A stretch of 60,000 nucleotides of DNA from Antedon mediterranea (lineage: Eukaryota; Echinodermata; Crinoidea; Comatulida; Antedonidae), in the NCBI RefSeq assembly GCF_964355755.1, contig NC_092677.1, forward strand, positions 2,921,001 through 2,981,000, given 5' to 3'. The notes beneath the pieces were generated by a model. That model did no database searches, was not told the DNA's origin, and saw only the letters and a program-made list of their open reading frames with translations. Shown here piece by piece: positions 43,551-54,999 of this stretch (the stretch's first letter is position 1; the number at the start of each line of letters is the position of its first letter). The position numbers and the translations under genes are program-made.

Positions 43551-44089
43551 CTACAAATAAATATAAATGATAACATTAATAGAATATGCAACTACTTTGG
43601 ATATTTATCACAGAAATGATTTAGTCCGCAATAATTTCCGATCTATTGTGGAATTGAACTTCACTTCACTTGGGACAGTTTCTAGATATTGGTCAGATTG
43701 GTTGGGCGCGGTTCTAGAAATGTCCAATAATGATGTAGCACCAAAGGTTATTGTCTTGTAGTTTCTATACTACACACATATACAAATGATACGATTTGAT
43801 ACAACTTTAGTTAAATTATCTTCTTCATAAATAAAATCAAAATTGAAGTTTAACATTGGAAAGAAAACAGCAATTCAACAATAAAAAAAAAAAGAAGACA
43901 CACAAATAGGGAACAAGAAGAAAAAAAAGTTAAACCAAATAACTTTTACCAAATAGAAACACCTCATATTTTTGTTTTGCTTACAGTTTCCAAAGAAAGT
44001 TATACGATTTACTAAATTGAGTTTAGCAACCTTGCGTTTGGTTAAAGTTAGATGATATTGTCTTATAAATAAATTATTTTATTTTGTAG

Positions 44090-44190
44090 GCCACAAGAAA
44101 TATTGTTATACGGTTCTCTGGCCACCTTTACCAAGACCTCTCATTGAAACAATGTATCCAGGGAAAACATAAATGCATTTTAAATTTAAG
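44090..44190 (+). other. Candidate plus-strand exon opposite SC5D 5' region
   Basis: 101 nt between a strong acceptor (ATTTTATTTTGTAG) and a strong donor (TTAAG|GTAAGT), open throughout in one frame (ATRNIVIRFSGHLYQDLSLK then QCIQGKHKCILNLR). No family is recognised and no partner exon was found. It could be part of a non-coding antisense transcript or of a decayed retroelement. Confidence 0.3.
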
Positions 44191-44582
44191 GTAAGTCTAT
44201 ATTTATCTCAACTTTATATCACAAAGTACATAACCCTGAAACAATATGTGTCATGTTAAATAGTGCAATTTCTACTTAAATCTCTATGTAGATTTTTTAC
44301 AAGCAAACTAATGGTTTATGAAATAATACGAGCGTAAAGTTTAACAACATTTAGCGAATATTTCTCAAAATGCCTTCTGGTAATAACTAAGATATTGCTT
44401 GTGTATGGGTATATCACGATGTTATTTTATTTAGTCAGTCGGTCTGTCTGTTGGTCGAAATTCAAGTCTGATTCGTTAGCAGTTTATTATGTAGGCCAAA
44501 AAACATTTGCTTTATATAATGCGTTTAATCATAGGCCTACTAGTTATTTTATCTACGTATCTTTTACATATTATACAACCTA

Positions 44583-44760
44583 AAGCTCTGTCTATACTAT
44601 CAAACTAGTTTGACAAAAAGACTGTGATGTGCCCAAATATGGTAGTGATATGCTTAAATATGGTAGTGATATTCTCAAATATGGTAGTGATACGACATCA
44701 TGTCCGTGGGAACATCACATTTTTTTTGTCACATAAAGTTTGATAGTGTGGACAGAGCTT
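44583..44760. mobile_element. MITE copy 9
   Basis: The ends are AAGCTCTGTCTATACTATCA and TGATAGTGTGGACAGAGCTT, both nearly intact. Three AAATATGGTAGTGATAT-type units are in the reverse orientation relative to copies 3 and 5. It is the best-preserved copy in the window, about 178 bp. Confidence 0.9.
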
Positions 44761-45059
44761 AAGAAATACTAATATGAATACATTCATTTATATACGTGAA
44801 TTAATGTTCAATATTATTATTCATCTTCTACCGTGTCGAATTATTCACTAGAAAAATATTGTCTCAAAAAATGTCCAAAAGTCTGTATTTTGAGTTTTCC
44901 GGATACGAGTTACTTTTTAAGTGAAAGTGTTGAAACGTCTTGGTGACATCATTTATCAAATATATAACCAACGATGATATAGTAGGTCTTTGTTGGCTAT
45001 TTAAAGATTAACGACGGCTTTTCAATAATACGTTTAGACTATTTTTGGATCTTGCTGAT

Positions 45060-45450
45060 GTCATGTGCAATGCATCCATTTGGGAAAATATACCTGCTGA
45101 CACAATATTTATATTCTATAGGCCTACAAGTTTTGTTTTTGATGCATCAAACCGAACCAGATATTTGGAAACTTCCTAAGTGAAGTTTCACCACTATATT
45201 TTCAGTTAATAAGTTATCATTATAGAAATAACAAATATAATTATTTATCTGGAAAAGAAACATAGATTGTTGTGCAATGCATTCATTATAGGAAAATGTA
45301 GCCTAACTGCAGACAAAATACTATGTTTTATTCAAGTTTTGTTCCGCTGACCGATGTATCAAACCAAAGCTGATATTTGGAAACTTCCTAGTGAAGTTTC
45401 ATCATTATATTTTTTCACCTAATAAGTTTTCAATGGAATGATTTGTCGGG
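45060..45450. repeat. Tandem duplication of about 207 bp, diverged
   Basis: GCAATGCATCCATTTGGGAA (45067) and GCAATGCATTCATTATAGGA (45274) start two similar blocks. Both contain CAAGTTTTGTT, GATG(C/T)ATCAAACC, GATATTTGGAAACTTCCT and GTGAAGTTTCA. The divergence suggests an old event. Confidence 0.7.
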
Positions 45451-45459
45451 GAAAGAAAT

Positions 45460-48400
45460 ACAGTTTCGTCATCATCGTCAGTTAACGCCTCTTGTATTTC
45501 GACATTTTCGTAATTGTTCGCCATTTCATGGTTTGTCTTTATAATTTTCAACTTTAATGATCCTAGAGATGTTGGTCTTCCTCAAATTTTAGGGGGAAAA
45601 AACATATTTTATATTCTTTAAATGTTTCGTGTAAGCACAATCCTTTGACAATTTTCAAAAAAGTGGTTTCATTGTACTGTAAATGTTTTCTGCGCTGACC
45701 TAATATGTTTTAATGTGTCGTTTTAGTCTTAATCTTTTCCAAGTAATAACTGTACAGTAATCAATTTTTCCAGTTTTGGTTTTACTTATTTTTCACGTTT
45801 TTCTTTTTCTCTGATCTATGAGTAGTTAATCTGGAAACAATTCGAGATTTCCTGCGAAATTGGCTTTAATATCCCAGATTAGCCAACAAATTTAGTCATT
45901 TTACGTCGGAACAAAAGAAACCGAAAAAATACAGATGAGCATTTATAATACATTGAATGCTGTAACAGGTGCAGAATGCTACATATAAGTTGAAGTTCGT
46001 GAGGGAAACGCAACTCGGGGCCTGTTTGCGGTAGAGAGGGCTAAATAAGGACAAATGACAAATTATTTTGGGTAGGTATTGTCCCTTGATAGAACCAAAA
46101 TAACAAACACAATCCTCCTACGTTACTTTTAAACTCGGTCAAATACTAGTATTTCAACAATTAAACTGAATGCAATGAATTAAAAATACGAGAAAAAAAA
46201 ATGTACCGTGTCGGTTTGGATTTTGCATCTCGTAGATCGTTTCACAATATTAATAAAATAGACTATTGGTGATTTGTTTTTAAATTTAAGACTAGTATCT
46301 TTTACCCGACTTATTCCAGTTAAATTGACATTGTTTAATATTTATCCTCAATTGCGGAAATACGGATTAGGCGAGATGAGGCGATGTAACAATTCAACAA
46401 AGCTCAGACTAATATATTTATCTTAGATACGATAGTATTACGTAATTAACTACATGTTTAGACTGGAATAAATAAATCGACACAGATAAAGTAAATGTTT
46501 ACTTAATTTCAATGAATGTCTTATTGCGGAAACAATTAAATGCGTTAAACACACTAACATTTAAAGGAAATGCAATTTCAAACTGTTTGTTTGTTTATTT
46601 ATAGATAAAAAGATAATAAATAAGTAAATTCACGCGTCTGTATGCGTAACTATAATAGGCGCGCGCGGAGGCATGTCCTCAATTACTTATTTATGGTTAT
46701 AAAGAGGGTATGATTTTAATAACAAACGTGCTTACTGATCGCCTGCAGTCTCTCGCCATAACTTTCTTCCGATTTTGTATTTATCCAACAATTTACGCCA
46801 AACCAGGTTCTGATATTTTGAATAATATTGTACACTCATTTTTTTACCCTTCGACCAAAGAGCAACGCGTTGGTAGGCACAATATGCCAATTGGTAGCAC
46901 TATACCCCGTAGATTGATGCACCTGGCACGGGTCTCATTAGGACAAAGAAAGGCAGGTAGCCCATGTTGAACAAAATGTCACACTCATACAGAGGAAAAC
47001 TTTATAATGATTGCATCCGACTCTGAGACCAAATATTTTGTTAACTGCTATTAATAGGGACACCAAATACACGTATTAACATTAAAAGCACACAAACACA
47101 TAATGTGGCCCTATGTTTTCAAGTACTTTGATTAAATTATTAAAATCGAGGCGCAGTTCGTGAAATCGACTGTACACGTTTAGTTACGTTGTTAAACGGT
47201 GTTGGCGAAACCTTTGTTCGAGATTGAATGTTTGAGAAACAAATTGAGACTCTTGATTTAGTTTAACAGTTTATTACATCTATTACAATAAATGTTTCTT
47301 AACGCATGAATAAAATTGCGACAATTTTAAGGATTTATTCGTACATCGGTAGGATAATACCTGGGAGGTAGGCTGATGCTAAATTTGGTCTAGGATCAAC
47401 ATAATACGTTGTTACAGTCGGATTCAGTATCACCAAGGGGATTTAGTAAATATTGTAGTAAATGTTGGCAGTTCTAAAATCGACAACGGAAAAAGATTAT
47501 CTGACGCGCGCGTACAAATAATTTTGAATATCAACTTTAGCACGCGCGCGGAATATTTGATTAGATATCTGTCGCGCGTACAAAGAAACTAACACACGGT
47601 CATCTTTTGTACGCGGCGCGTATGAAACTTAATTAGATGTCGCGAGCTTACAAAGAATGTTACAAATATCATCTTTTGTACGCGTACGAAATATTGTTGA
47701 TTGGATTTTACCACCATTGTGTTAGTGTTTACAGTTAAATCTAATGAAGTGAGTGAAAAAGGGAAAGTACCTTCTCATTGTAGGTATTTTTTTCATAATT
47801 GTACCGTACCGGTTATACAAAATATTAATGGTTTGAGATTGTTTAGACCAGAGCAAACCATATACTGGCCTGTGTAACAGATATTGGATTATAATATTAG
47901 TTATAATTATTATTAGTCGTAGGCCTATATTTCATTGAGGTTCAAGATCACGCAATTGAATTGTTTCAGGTTGTACTTTTATGATTGATGATGTGCTTCG
48001 TTGGCAAGCAAAATGAGGTCGGTATAATAAAGTCACATGAGTGGTTCGCGCTATGGTTTAAAAAAATAAACACAATTAATATAGGAGAGACGAAAAGTGG
48101 AGAATTTTACGTGGATTATACTGGAGTATATGCGTGTTCGCCCGCGTGAAATCGATTGCGTTGATGATGAGCAGGGCATGCGAGCGCGGGGATTCCCACC
48201 ACTATGTTGTCATGGGTCATATTATAGACAACTACAACGTTGGAGGAAAGAATTTATGAAAACACACCACTAATCGACCGTATCTTTCCTAACTAAATCT
48301 AGCATACATTTTTATCTCGGGCACATTAAATGTTTCACCAACAATCGCACGTACGTCACATAAGGATCGAAACCTAAATTGAGTAGTGCCCACGCGGCCC

Positions 48401-48890
48401 GCGTCGTCCCGCAGGAAGTCAAACACACCGTATACATGTAAGATCAGTTCCAAATAATCGTCCGTGAAATTACGCAGTTGTCAAACGCACAGTAAACTAC
48501 AGCAGGTGTTTTCCATCTATCATTTGCTGCTGTATACTGTGTTGTTATTTCGTAACTATTGATAATGTGTATGCTGCGAATGTCATATGTTGTGCAATTA
48601 GTTCTCGTGTCCTTTATCAATCAAAGCTATTACGTCATAGAAACTAGATTAACGCATTTGTTACGTAAACAAACGCGAAATATACGGAAGCATGTTTTTA
48701 TGTAACACATAACGAGATAATTGCGTACGTACTCCAAATTGCGTCACTGGCTACTTATCTAAATAAGATGATTTAAGAATAGTATTTTAACACTTAAAAC
48801 ACATTTACCATTAAGAAACTATTTAATATAAATATTTATGGATCCTAAAAATATAAATATAAATTTAAAAAATATTAAATAAAACTAACA
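45460..48890. other. Intergenic or 5' intron DNA, no gene recognised
   Basis: No exon supported. An 86-residue plus-strand frame at 46710-46970 has no family resemblance. A cluster of CGCGCG tracts with GTACAAA flanks lies at 47500-47700. Confidence 0.35.
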
Positions 48891-49052
48891 TACCGATTTA
48901 CCAATGTATGAGTATTCCAGTTAAAACGAGTTCCAATAATACCAATATGTAGGTAGTATTATAAGATAAGGTACAGTCCTTAGCCGTGAGACAAAAAAAA
49001 TCAAAATGCGACCTGTAGAGCACAAGAACACGATAATATCATCAACACTTAC

Positions 49053-49358
49053 AGTGCCGAAAGTTTTTATACACACTTCTGTCAAGGTTACCACCGCAAA
49101 CAGGCACGATGCCAACCGCTCGTAATTCATCATACCGCCCTCACCGGCCATTATCACTTCTGGCAGATGATAAAAGTTCAGAACACTTATAGAACGTTGG
49201 TGGGTGGGTTTTAACAAATCTGTGTGAAAAAGCTTAACAGACTTTGTATTTTTTCCAAGATTATGTGATTTTATCAAATTTTTAGAAATCGAAAATAATC
49301 TTTTATATATGAATGATTTGCAGATTGCAATGTTTGCGGATATTTTTATCGCCTGCAT
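49053..49358 (-). other. Candidate 5' exon with open frame and consensus donor
   Basis: A frame from an ATG at 49358 runs MQAIKISANIAICKSFIYKR ... HTDLLKPTHQRSIS, then MAGEGGMMNYERLASCLFAV and VTLTEVCIKTFGT. It reaches a consensus donor (ACT|GTAAGT) at 49053. The start is basic and serine-rich with no acids, like a mitochondrial presequence, and a hydrophobic segment follows. Spliced to the SC5D exon at 43550 the frame would not match the SC5D start, so this is either an SC5D 5' UTR exon with an upstream ORF or the start of another gene. Confidence 0.35.
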
Positions 49359-49399
49359 ACTCGGCGCGGTTTTCGTGGAATAGTTAGGCCCTAATTACG

Positions 49400-52300
49400 G
49401 CCTTCTGTCCGCCAGTTGACAAGGATAGTTAATCAAGGGCAACTTGTGTACAATTTCGTTATATCGTCTGCAAAGTGCAGGCGATATATCATGTTACACG
49501 TGTCAACTCTGATTCACCGTATTTATTTGGAAATTGGTGATTATATTTCATGTTAATGAGATAAGTATAAAGGCTGCACCTTGTTCAGTTAAGAAGTGTT
49601 CCGGTTGCTGGTTTTGGTGGTGATTTCAAACCCGTTCATTCGATCCAATAAGTGCTAATATTTATGAAATATGTGTTTAGGAATGTGCTACTGTACATTT
49701 CCAGGTTTCAGTCGATTTAGAATTTCCTAGCATTCTTTCTCTATTTATCGATTTTGTATGGATTTACGATACCAAATGAATCCATGTAGGCCTAGATATA
49801 ATAATATCCATAGATATGGGATTATTATAAACAAAAAGACAATAATATTCTAAAAAAGAATTAGTAGTCCGCATTATCTAAACATATTCATACTCGTTGC
49901 TATACACATTTTCTTGATGATTTTTGTTTTATCTTCATTTTTTCATACGACCCATATTTCTATGAATATTCATGAACCTATAATTAAAGAAATATCCCCA
50001 TACAAAATCGGTTTAACCTAGCTAATAATCTATAATAAGAAGTTAGAGCCAAGATAAAAACTCATAAGATTCAAAACATATCTAGGCTAGCACTTGAACA
50101 TGTCTATTATTAATAGAGTGATCCGTGGTAGCACTTTTGAAACCTACATACAGAGATACATAGAGCCGCGGGGGAATAGCAGTCGCTTCACCGACAAAAC
50201 GTGCTCTAAAAGAAGCTACCGAAGTTGTCTTTAGTGGAAAATGTGTGAACATAAACATCCCAGTTAGTGTGGCTTACATCGGTCTGTCGACACGCTCGAT
50301 ATTGTTTGGACGAATGTACTTTTCGTACTTGAGTTTTACATCTGGTGTCCAAAACTAAGGAGCCTTCTGGGAGTACTTACAATTACTTAACACTAGTTGT
50401 ATATCTCCCGTTAGCAGGTGAGATTAAATTAAAACCGACAGTTGTCCAACGAAAACCGATAATCGTTAAGTAATTCCCTGACATATTGAAGTCGGTAACG
50501 ACACACCAATATTGCAAGGTGTGAAAAACTGGAAAATTATGACACTGGGCGGGCTACTTTTGGGACTTTTGATAGAAGGTAATAGGTTAAAGAACTTTTT
50601 AAAATAATAAATCATTAAAATTGTACGCGCGCACAAATTCTGATGAAAATCATGTATATTTATACGCGCGCTTACAAAATGCTGATGAACATGTATTTTT
50701 ATACGCGCGCGTGAACTTTTGGCATCGTTTGTTGTGTACTATTTTTGATATCAGGATCTGTCATTGAGCTTCCCTCCGGTACAACCCTTCTTTTTTTAGA
50801 ACTGTCATCTTTAAGTTTTCTCTCTAGTGCCCCGAAATAAGATCAAGTTAAGTACCGGGCTGTAGTCTAGACGACTGGGGTTTCGATCAGCATATAAACA
50901 TCTCGAAAATGCAATAATATTATGTTTAGCATGATGTTTCATCGCCAGTGATGATCTTTTGGCGTTCCATAAGTCATATCGACATCTCCGTCAAGCCATC
51001 TCGTATCTTTCAAAGTTTCGGTATACTAGACTGCATGTTGTTACCTAGACAACAGTCATTTAAACCTCCGACAAACGTAAAGAATGTACGTTCTCATCTG
51101 ATCTGGAGCCGAATATCTCACCGGGAGATAAAGACTTCACGGAAACGAACATGAGTAATAAGTCTGAATTACAAATAAACATTTTTTATTGATAAAAAAA
51201 CAGAACATAAATTCATTTAAATGTCAATCAGAATGACGTCAGCGCTGACATTTTGCAGAACATAAAGTACTGGTGTTCAGAGACTAATTATTAAACACAC
51301 TGTCAAAAAAAGCGATAAAAACTATTATAATCAGTGGATGAAATTATTACTAATGGAAAAAGTACATCATTTGTAACTTAGGCCTACGTGTTATTGCAAA
51401 CAGTGACGTCTAGGCTACCGGTGTTTATTATAGACCTATACTTACATCTTTCCGGTACACCGGTAAATGCTCGATAAATCTTTTAACAATATTTGTGTTT
51501 CATTTTTTTGACAACACATGTAGTTGACTCTCTCCAAAACCGGAAACTCTCCCAAAATCAAACTTTTCTTGAGATCCAAAAGGCTCCAATTTTCCCACAT
51601 TTGGTATACCAGGTTTTGTGGAAAACTAGAATGTTGGGCCAGTCAAAATGTTTCCTGTATCTGGAGAGTAGATTTTAAGTGTTATGGTGGTAAATAAATT
51701 TCGAGAAACATATACTTTAAAGAACCCATCGTACAATACCTTAGTTTGTTTGGCTTTAACTGTTTTGACTTGTGGTATATTTTAAGCAAATGATGTAACT
51801 TTTCATTGAACAACATGATGAATTGTGGTTGTATTAATGTTTGCTGAATGTATACTGTACACCAATGTTGGTGGATTTGTTTATTTATAAACATAATGAT
51901 AATATATAAAAACAATTTGATATCACTAATTGATTACGGTCATGTATGATTTTCATTAATTCTTTTTAATTTTTTTTAAATAATTATAATTGTCATCTCC
52001 TAAAGATTAATTGGAGCATTTGTGAACAAGTTTTGAAACTTCAATTTACGGGTTATCCTGACTTTAATTATCTGGTTTTGCGCTGCATGTTTGTTCTCTA
52101 AAAGTCTATTAAAAATCAAATGCCAGGTCGATGGTGGTAACTCTTAAACGACATCACTATAGCTACATTTTAAGTTTTTCACTCCTGAACATTAAAAATG
52201 TCATTTTTAACTTAAAATATAGACATACCACAATCATGTAATGTGGTTAGGTTTCGTTGATTTTGTTAATTTTCTTACGACCGCATTCATCTTGGAAATT

Positions 52301-52960
52301 CACTGGAATTTATAACCAAACGGAAATATTTGTCGAATAAAGTAATTGTTTATATTTACAAACAATTAATGATTTTAGTACGATAAACCACCAGTTGACA
52401 AACTACATTTTGACGCCGGGCTGTTTTAACGATCGGAAGTCAAGTTTGGAATTTTTTTTTTGTAAATATGTGGAAAATAAATGTTAGGTGTGCCGTATGA
52501 CATCCGACATAGCGGTTTTTGAGTATACCACGGGATCCTGTTGATTACTAAACATGTCACATAGGTTAATTTATGACATAACAACTACTGGTGGAAGAAG
52601 TAGGTCGAGGAAATTGGTTCGAATCTCTCGAAACCAACTAGAATCGCTTATCTAATATGGAAATGCAATTATGTGTGAGAACATTGAAATGTCATTATTT
52701 GTTCGTAACCATAAAAAAAAGTAAATCCCGAAATATCACCCTCTAGGGTGCCATGGGGAATAGTTCCGTAACTGATACATGAAGTCAAGGCTTGAGACCT
52801 ACCCATGTTCAGGGTCGCCAATAACCAATCCCAGCTTTTAAAGAAACCTTGGTTTTCTTATGGAAATTCGTTTAACTGAAATATTCTATTTATAAAGTCC
52901 TATTTTATATGTTTACTATTGCATGTAAATACTATTACCGCCGTTACTCCTCCATGAAAT
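49400..52960. other. Intergenic stretch
   Basis: No exon recognised. A second group of TACGCGCGC tracts occurs at 50620-50720. AT-rich DNA elsewhere. Confidence 0.35.
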
Positions 52961-52969
52961 GAAACTTAC

Positions 52970-53215
52970 AGATACCTAACATTTCGGTCCAGCACTAGAT
53001 GTACACGGATACCCACAACATTTCGGGCAAGCCTTAGATGTACGCGGATACCCAACATTTCGGGCCAGCACTGGATGTACGCGAATATCTACCGTAACAT
53101 TTCGGGCCATCACTAGATGTACCCAGAAATCCAACATTTCAGGGCCAGCACTGAATGTACGCGGATACCCAACATTTCGGACCAGCGTTAGTACGCGGAA
53201 ACCCAACATTTTGTA
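52970..53215. repeat. Degenerate minisatellite, about 35-40 bp unit
   Basis: About six units of AACATTTCGGGCCAGCACTA plus GATGTACGCGGATACCC with substitutions and small length changes (AGATGTACACGGAT, TGAATGTACGCGGAT, TTAGTACGCGGAA). It is older than the homogeneous arrays elsewhere in the window. Confidence 0.85.
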
Positions 53216-53219
53216 TCAT

Positions 53220-54595
53220 TTAAACTAAGTTGTAAACGTGCATGTTAAACAAGCAATAAATAAACATGAACTAACATGTCATCACTTACAATACAAAACT
53301 TGCTTAAACTAATGTTGAACTTAGATGTTGTTAAAGACGGACTTTCGTAACAAGGTTTAGAATGCATAGTATATTCATTTAGTTGTAGTTTCTGTATTTT
53401 GTATTACAGTACAATGGTTCCTTTGATTAAGGTCCATAAATGTGATATCATATGAGGTAATGTATCCCAATAAGTGCTTTATATTTCAACATGAAGACCA
53501 CGAGCACAAAGAAATCAGTGTAGTGTAATGTCATTATTAATACGGCAAGAATGAGGTACAGGATTCGTAATAATTCTATCAACCAAAGCTAATAATTTAT
53601 CAAGATGAGAAATATCTCGTCGTTATAGTTGGGATGTCTTCTCAGCTCTGTGCAGGAAGTTATGGCCTCTTTACACCTCCACGCTTAGACTTGCCCCCAA
53701 GTCTATAGTTAATTTCGAATCTTACTTTTCGATGTTTGTCTGAACAAGCTAGTATACGTATGAAACGCCATATGTGCCAAAATCTTTTACTAATATTAAG
53801 GCAAAAACTCCGTCTGAAACCCAGACTACTCCATGCTCCGTGGTGTCAATTTCTCATGAAATACAATCTCAAAAGATCGGTCTTCGATTAAAGAATTGTC
53901 ATTCTATTTCAATTAGTCAATTATTGATCAAATAACATGTTGTTTGGGACGAGAATTCGGTGGACAGTCGAATGACAAGTTACAAGATGTGACGTGGCGC
54001 TGAATGTATGTCAGATCTGTATCTATACGCGAAATCAAAACTAGTTTATACATTTAAAACGTTCAGGCCTAATTGAATCATTCGATTCCCACGGTGTTCT
54101 TTTTCTCAATACCTTCATCCAGTATACGCCATTCAAATAAACATAATTAAAGTTGTTATTCCCCAGACAAGATCAAAATTGAGAACATGAAAAAAGTTTT
54201 TGATTATTACCGCGAGGTACTTTGTTGTTGCACTGTACCTACCACGCTAGCGTCTTCGGGTTTCTGTAAAGCAACGCGCTGATATCCAGGTGCCGCACGT
54301 AGAACTCGGCGATTTTAGCATTCCAAGTCAAGGCCTAGGCCCCCTGTAAATGAGGAATTTTTTACAGCCGACAAGAGAATTGTACTATTGAAAGAAAGTG
54401 TTTCAAACTATTGTCGTAACTGTCTATATTTATTTGTCACCGTTTGGTATTGTTTTGTTTGTAGTTTGACAAACTCAAAGTTCTCACGAATTTCTAAATA
54501 ATCGCACTTTGAATTCAAAATAAAATAATTTATTCAGTATGTTCGATTTTCCGAGATGTGGATGTCATAGTCTTGACATGATATAAAGTTTTGTT
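53220..54595. other. Intergenic stretch
   Basis: No coding exon or array recognised on either strand. Confidence 0.35.
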
Positions 54596-54710
54596 CCTAC
54601 TAGCAACGCAACGTTGTACGCACGAAAGTTGACCAATAACAAGCGACAGTTCGAATTATAGATCGCTTGTGATTGGTCAAATCACTTACGTTGCGTTTAC
54701 GTCCTTGCTT
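54596..54710. mobile_element. Partial MITE of the GATTGGTC family, left neighbour
   Basis: CCTACTAGCAACGCAACGTT ... TTGACCAATAACAAGCGACA then ATCGCTTGTGATTGGTCAAA and CTTACGTTGCGTTTACGTCC. It is a palindromic body like that of the adjacent complete element. Its right terminus is replaced by the element starting at 54711, suggesting a nested insertion. Confidence 0.65.
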
Positions 54711-54891
54711 AAGCGTGGTTCCCACTAGAACGTAACGCAAGGACGTAAACGCAACGCAAGCGTTTTAACCAATGACAAGCGAAGTTAGAGACAGTTAGCT
54801 ATCACAAGCGAATAAGCCATCGCTTGTGATTGGTCAATTCACTTGCGTTGCGTTACGTCCTTGTGTTGCGTCGCTAGTGGGAACCACGCTT
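54711..54891. mobile_element. Complete palindromic MITE, about 181 bp
   Basis: The left end AAGCGTGGTTCCCACTAG and the right end CTAGTGGGAACCACGCTT are perfect inverses. Further in, ACGTAACGCAAGGACGT pairs with ACGTCCTTGTGTTGCGT, and ACCAATGACAAGCGA with TCGCTTGTGATTGGT. TTA flanks AGCGTGG on the left and follows CCACGCT on the right, a possible 3-bp target duplication. It has no coding capacity. Confidence 0.88.
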
Positions 54892-54999
54892 TACCAATCT
54901 TAACTCTTAAAAAAGTGTTTTTCAATATTGAGCCACTTGACATTAAACCTACTGACACTACAACCGTATTCCGTCCGGCCCGAACCGGTGGCCGGATAT

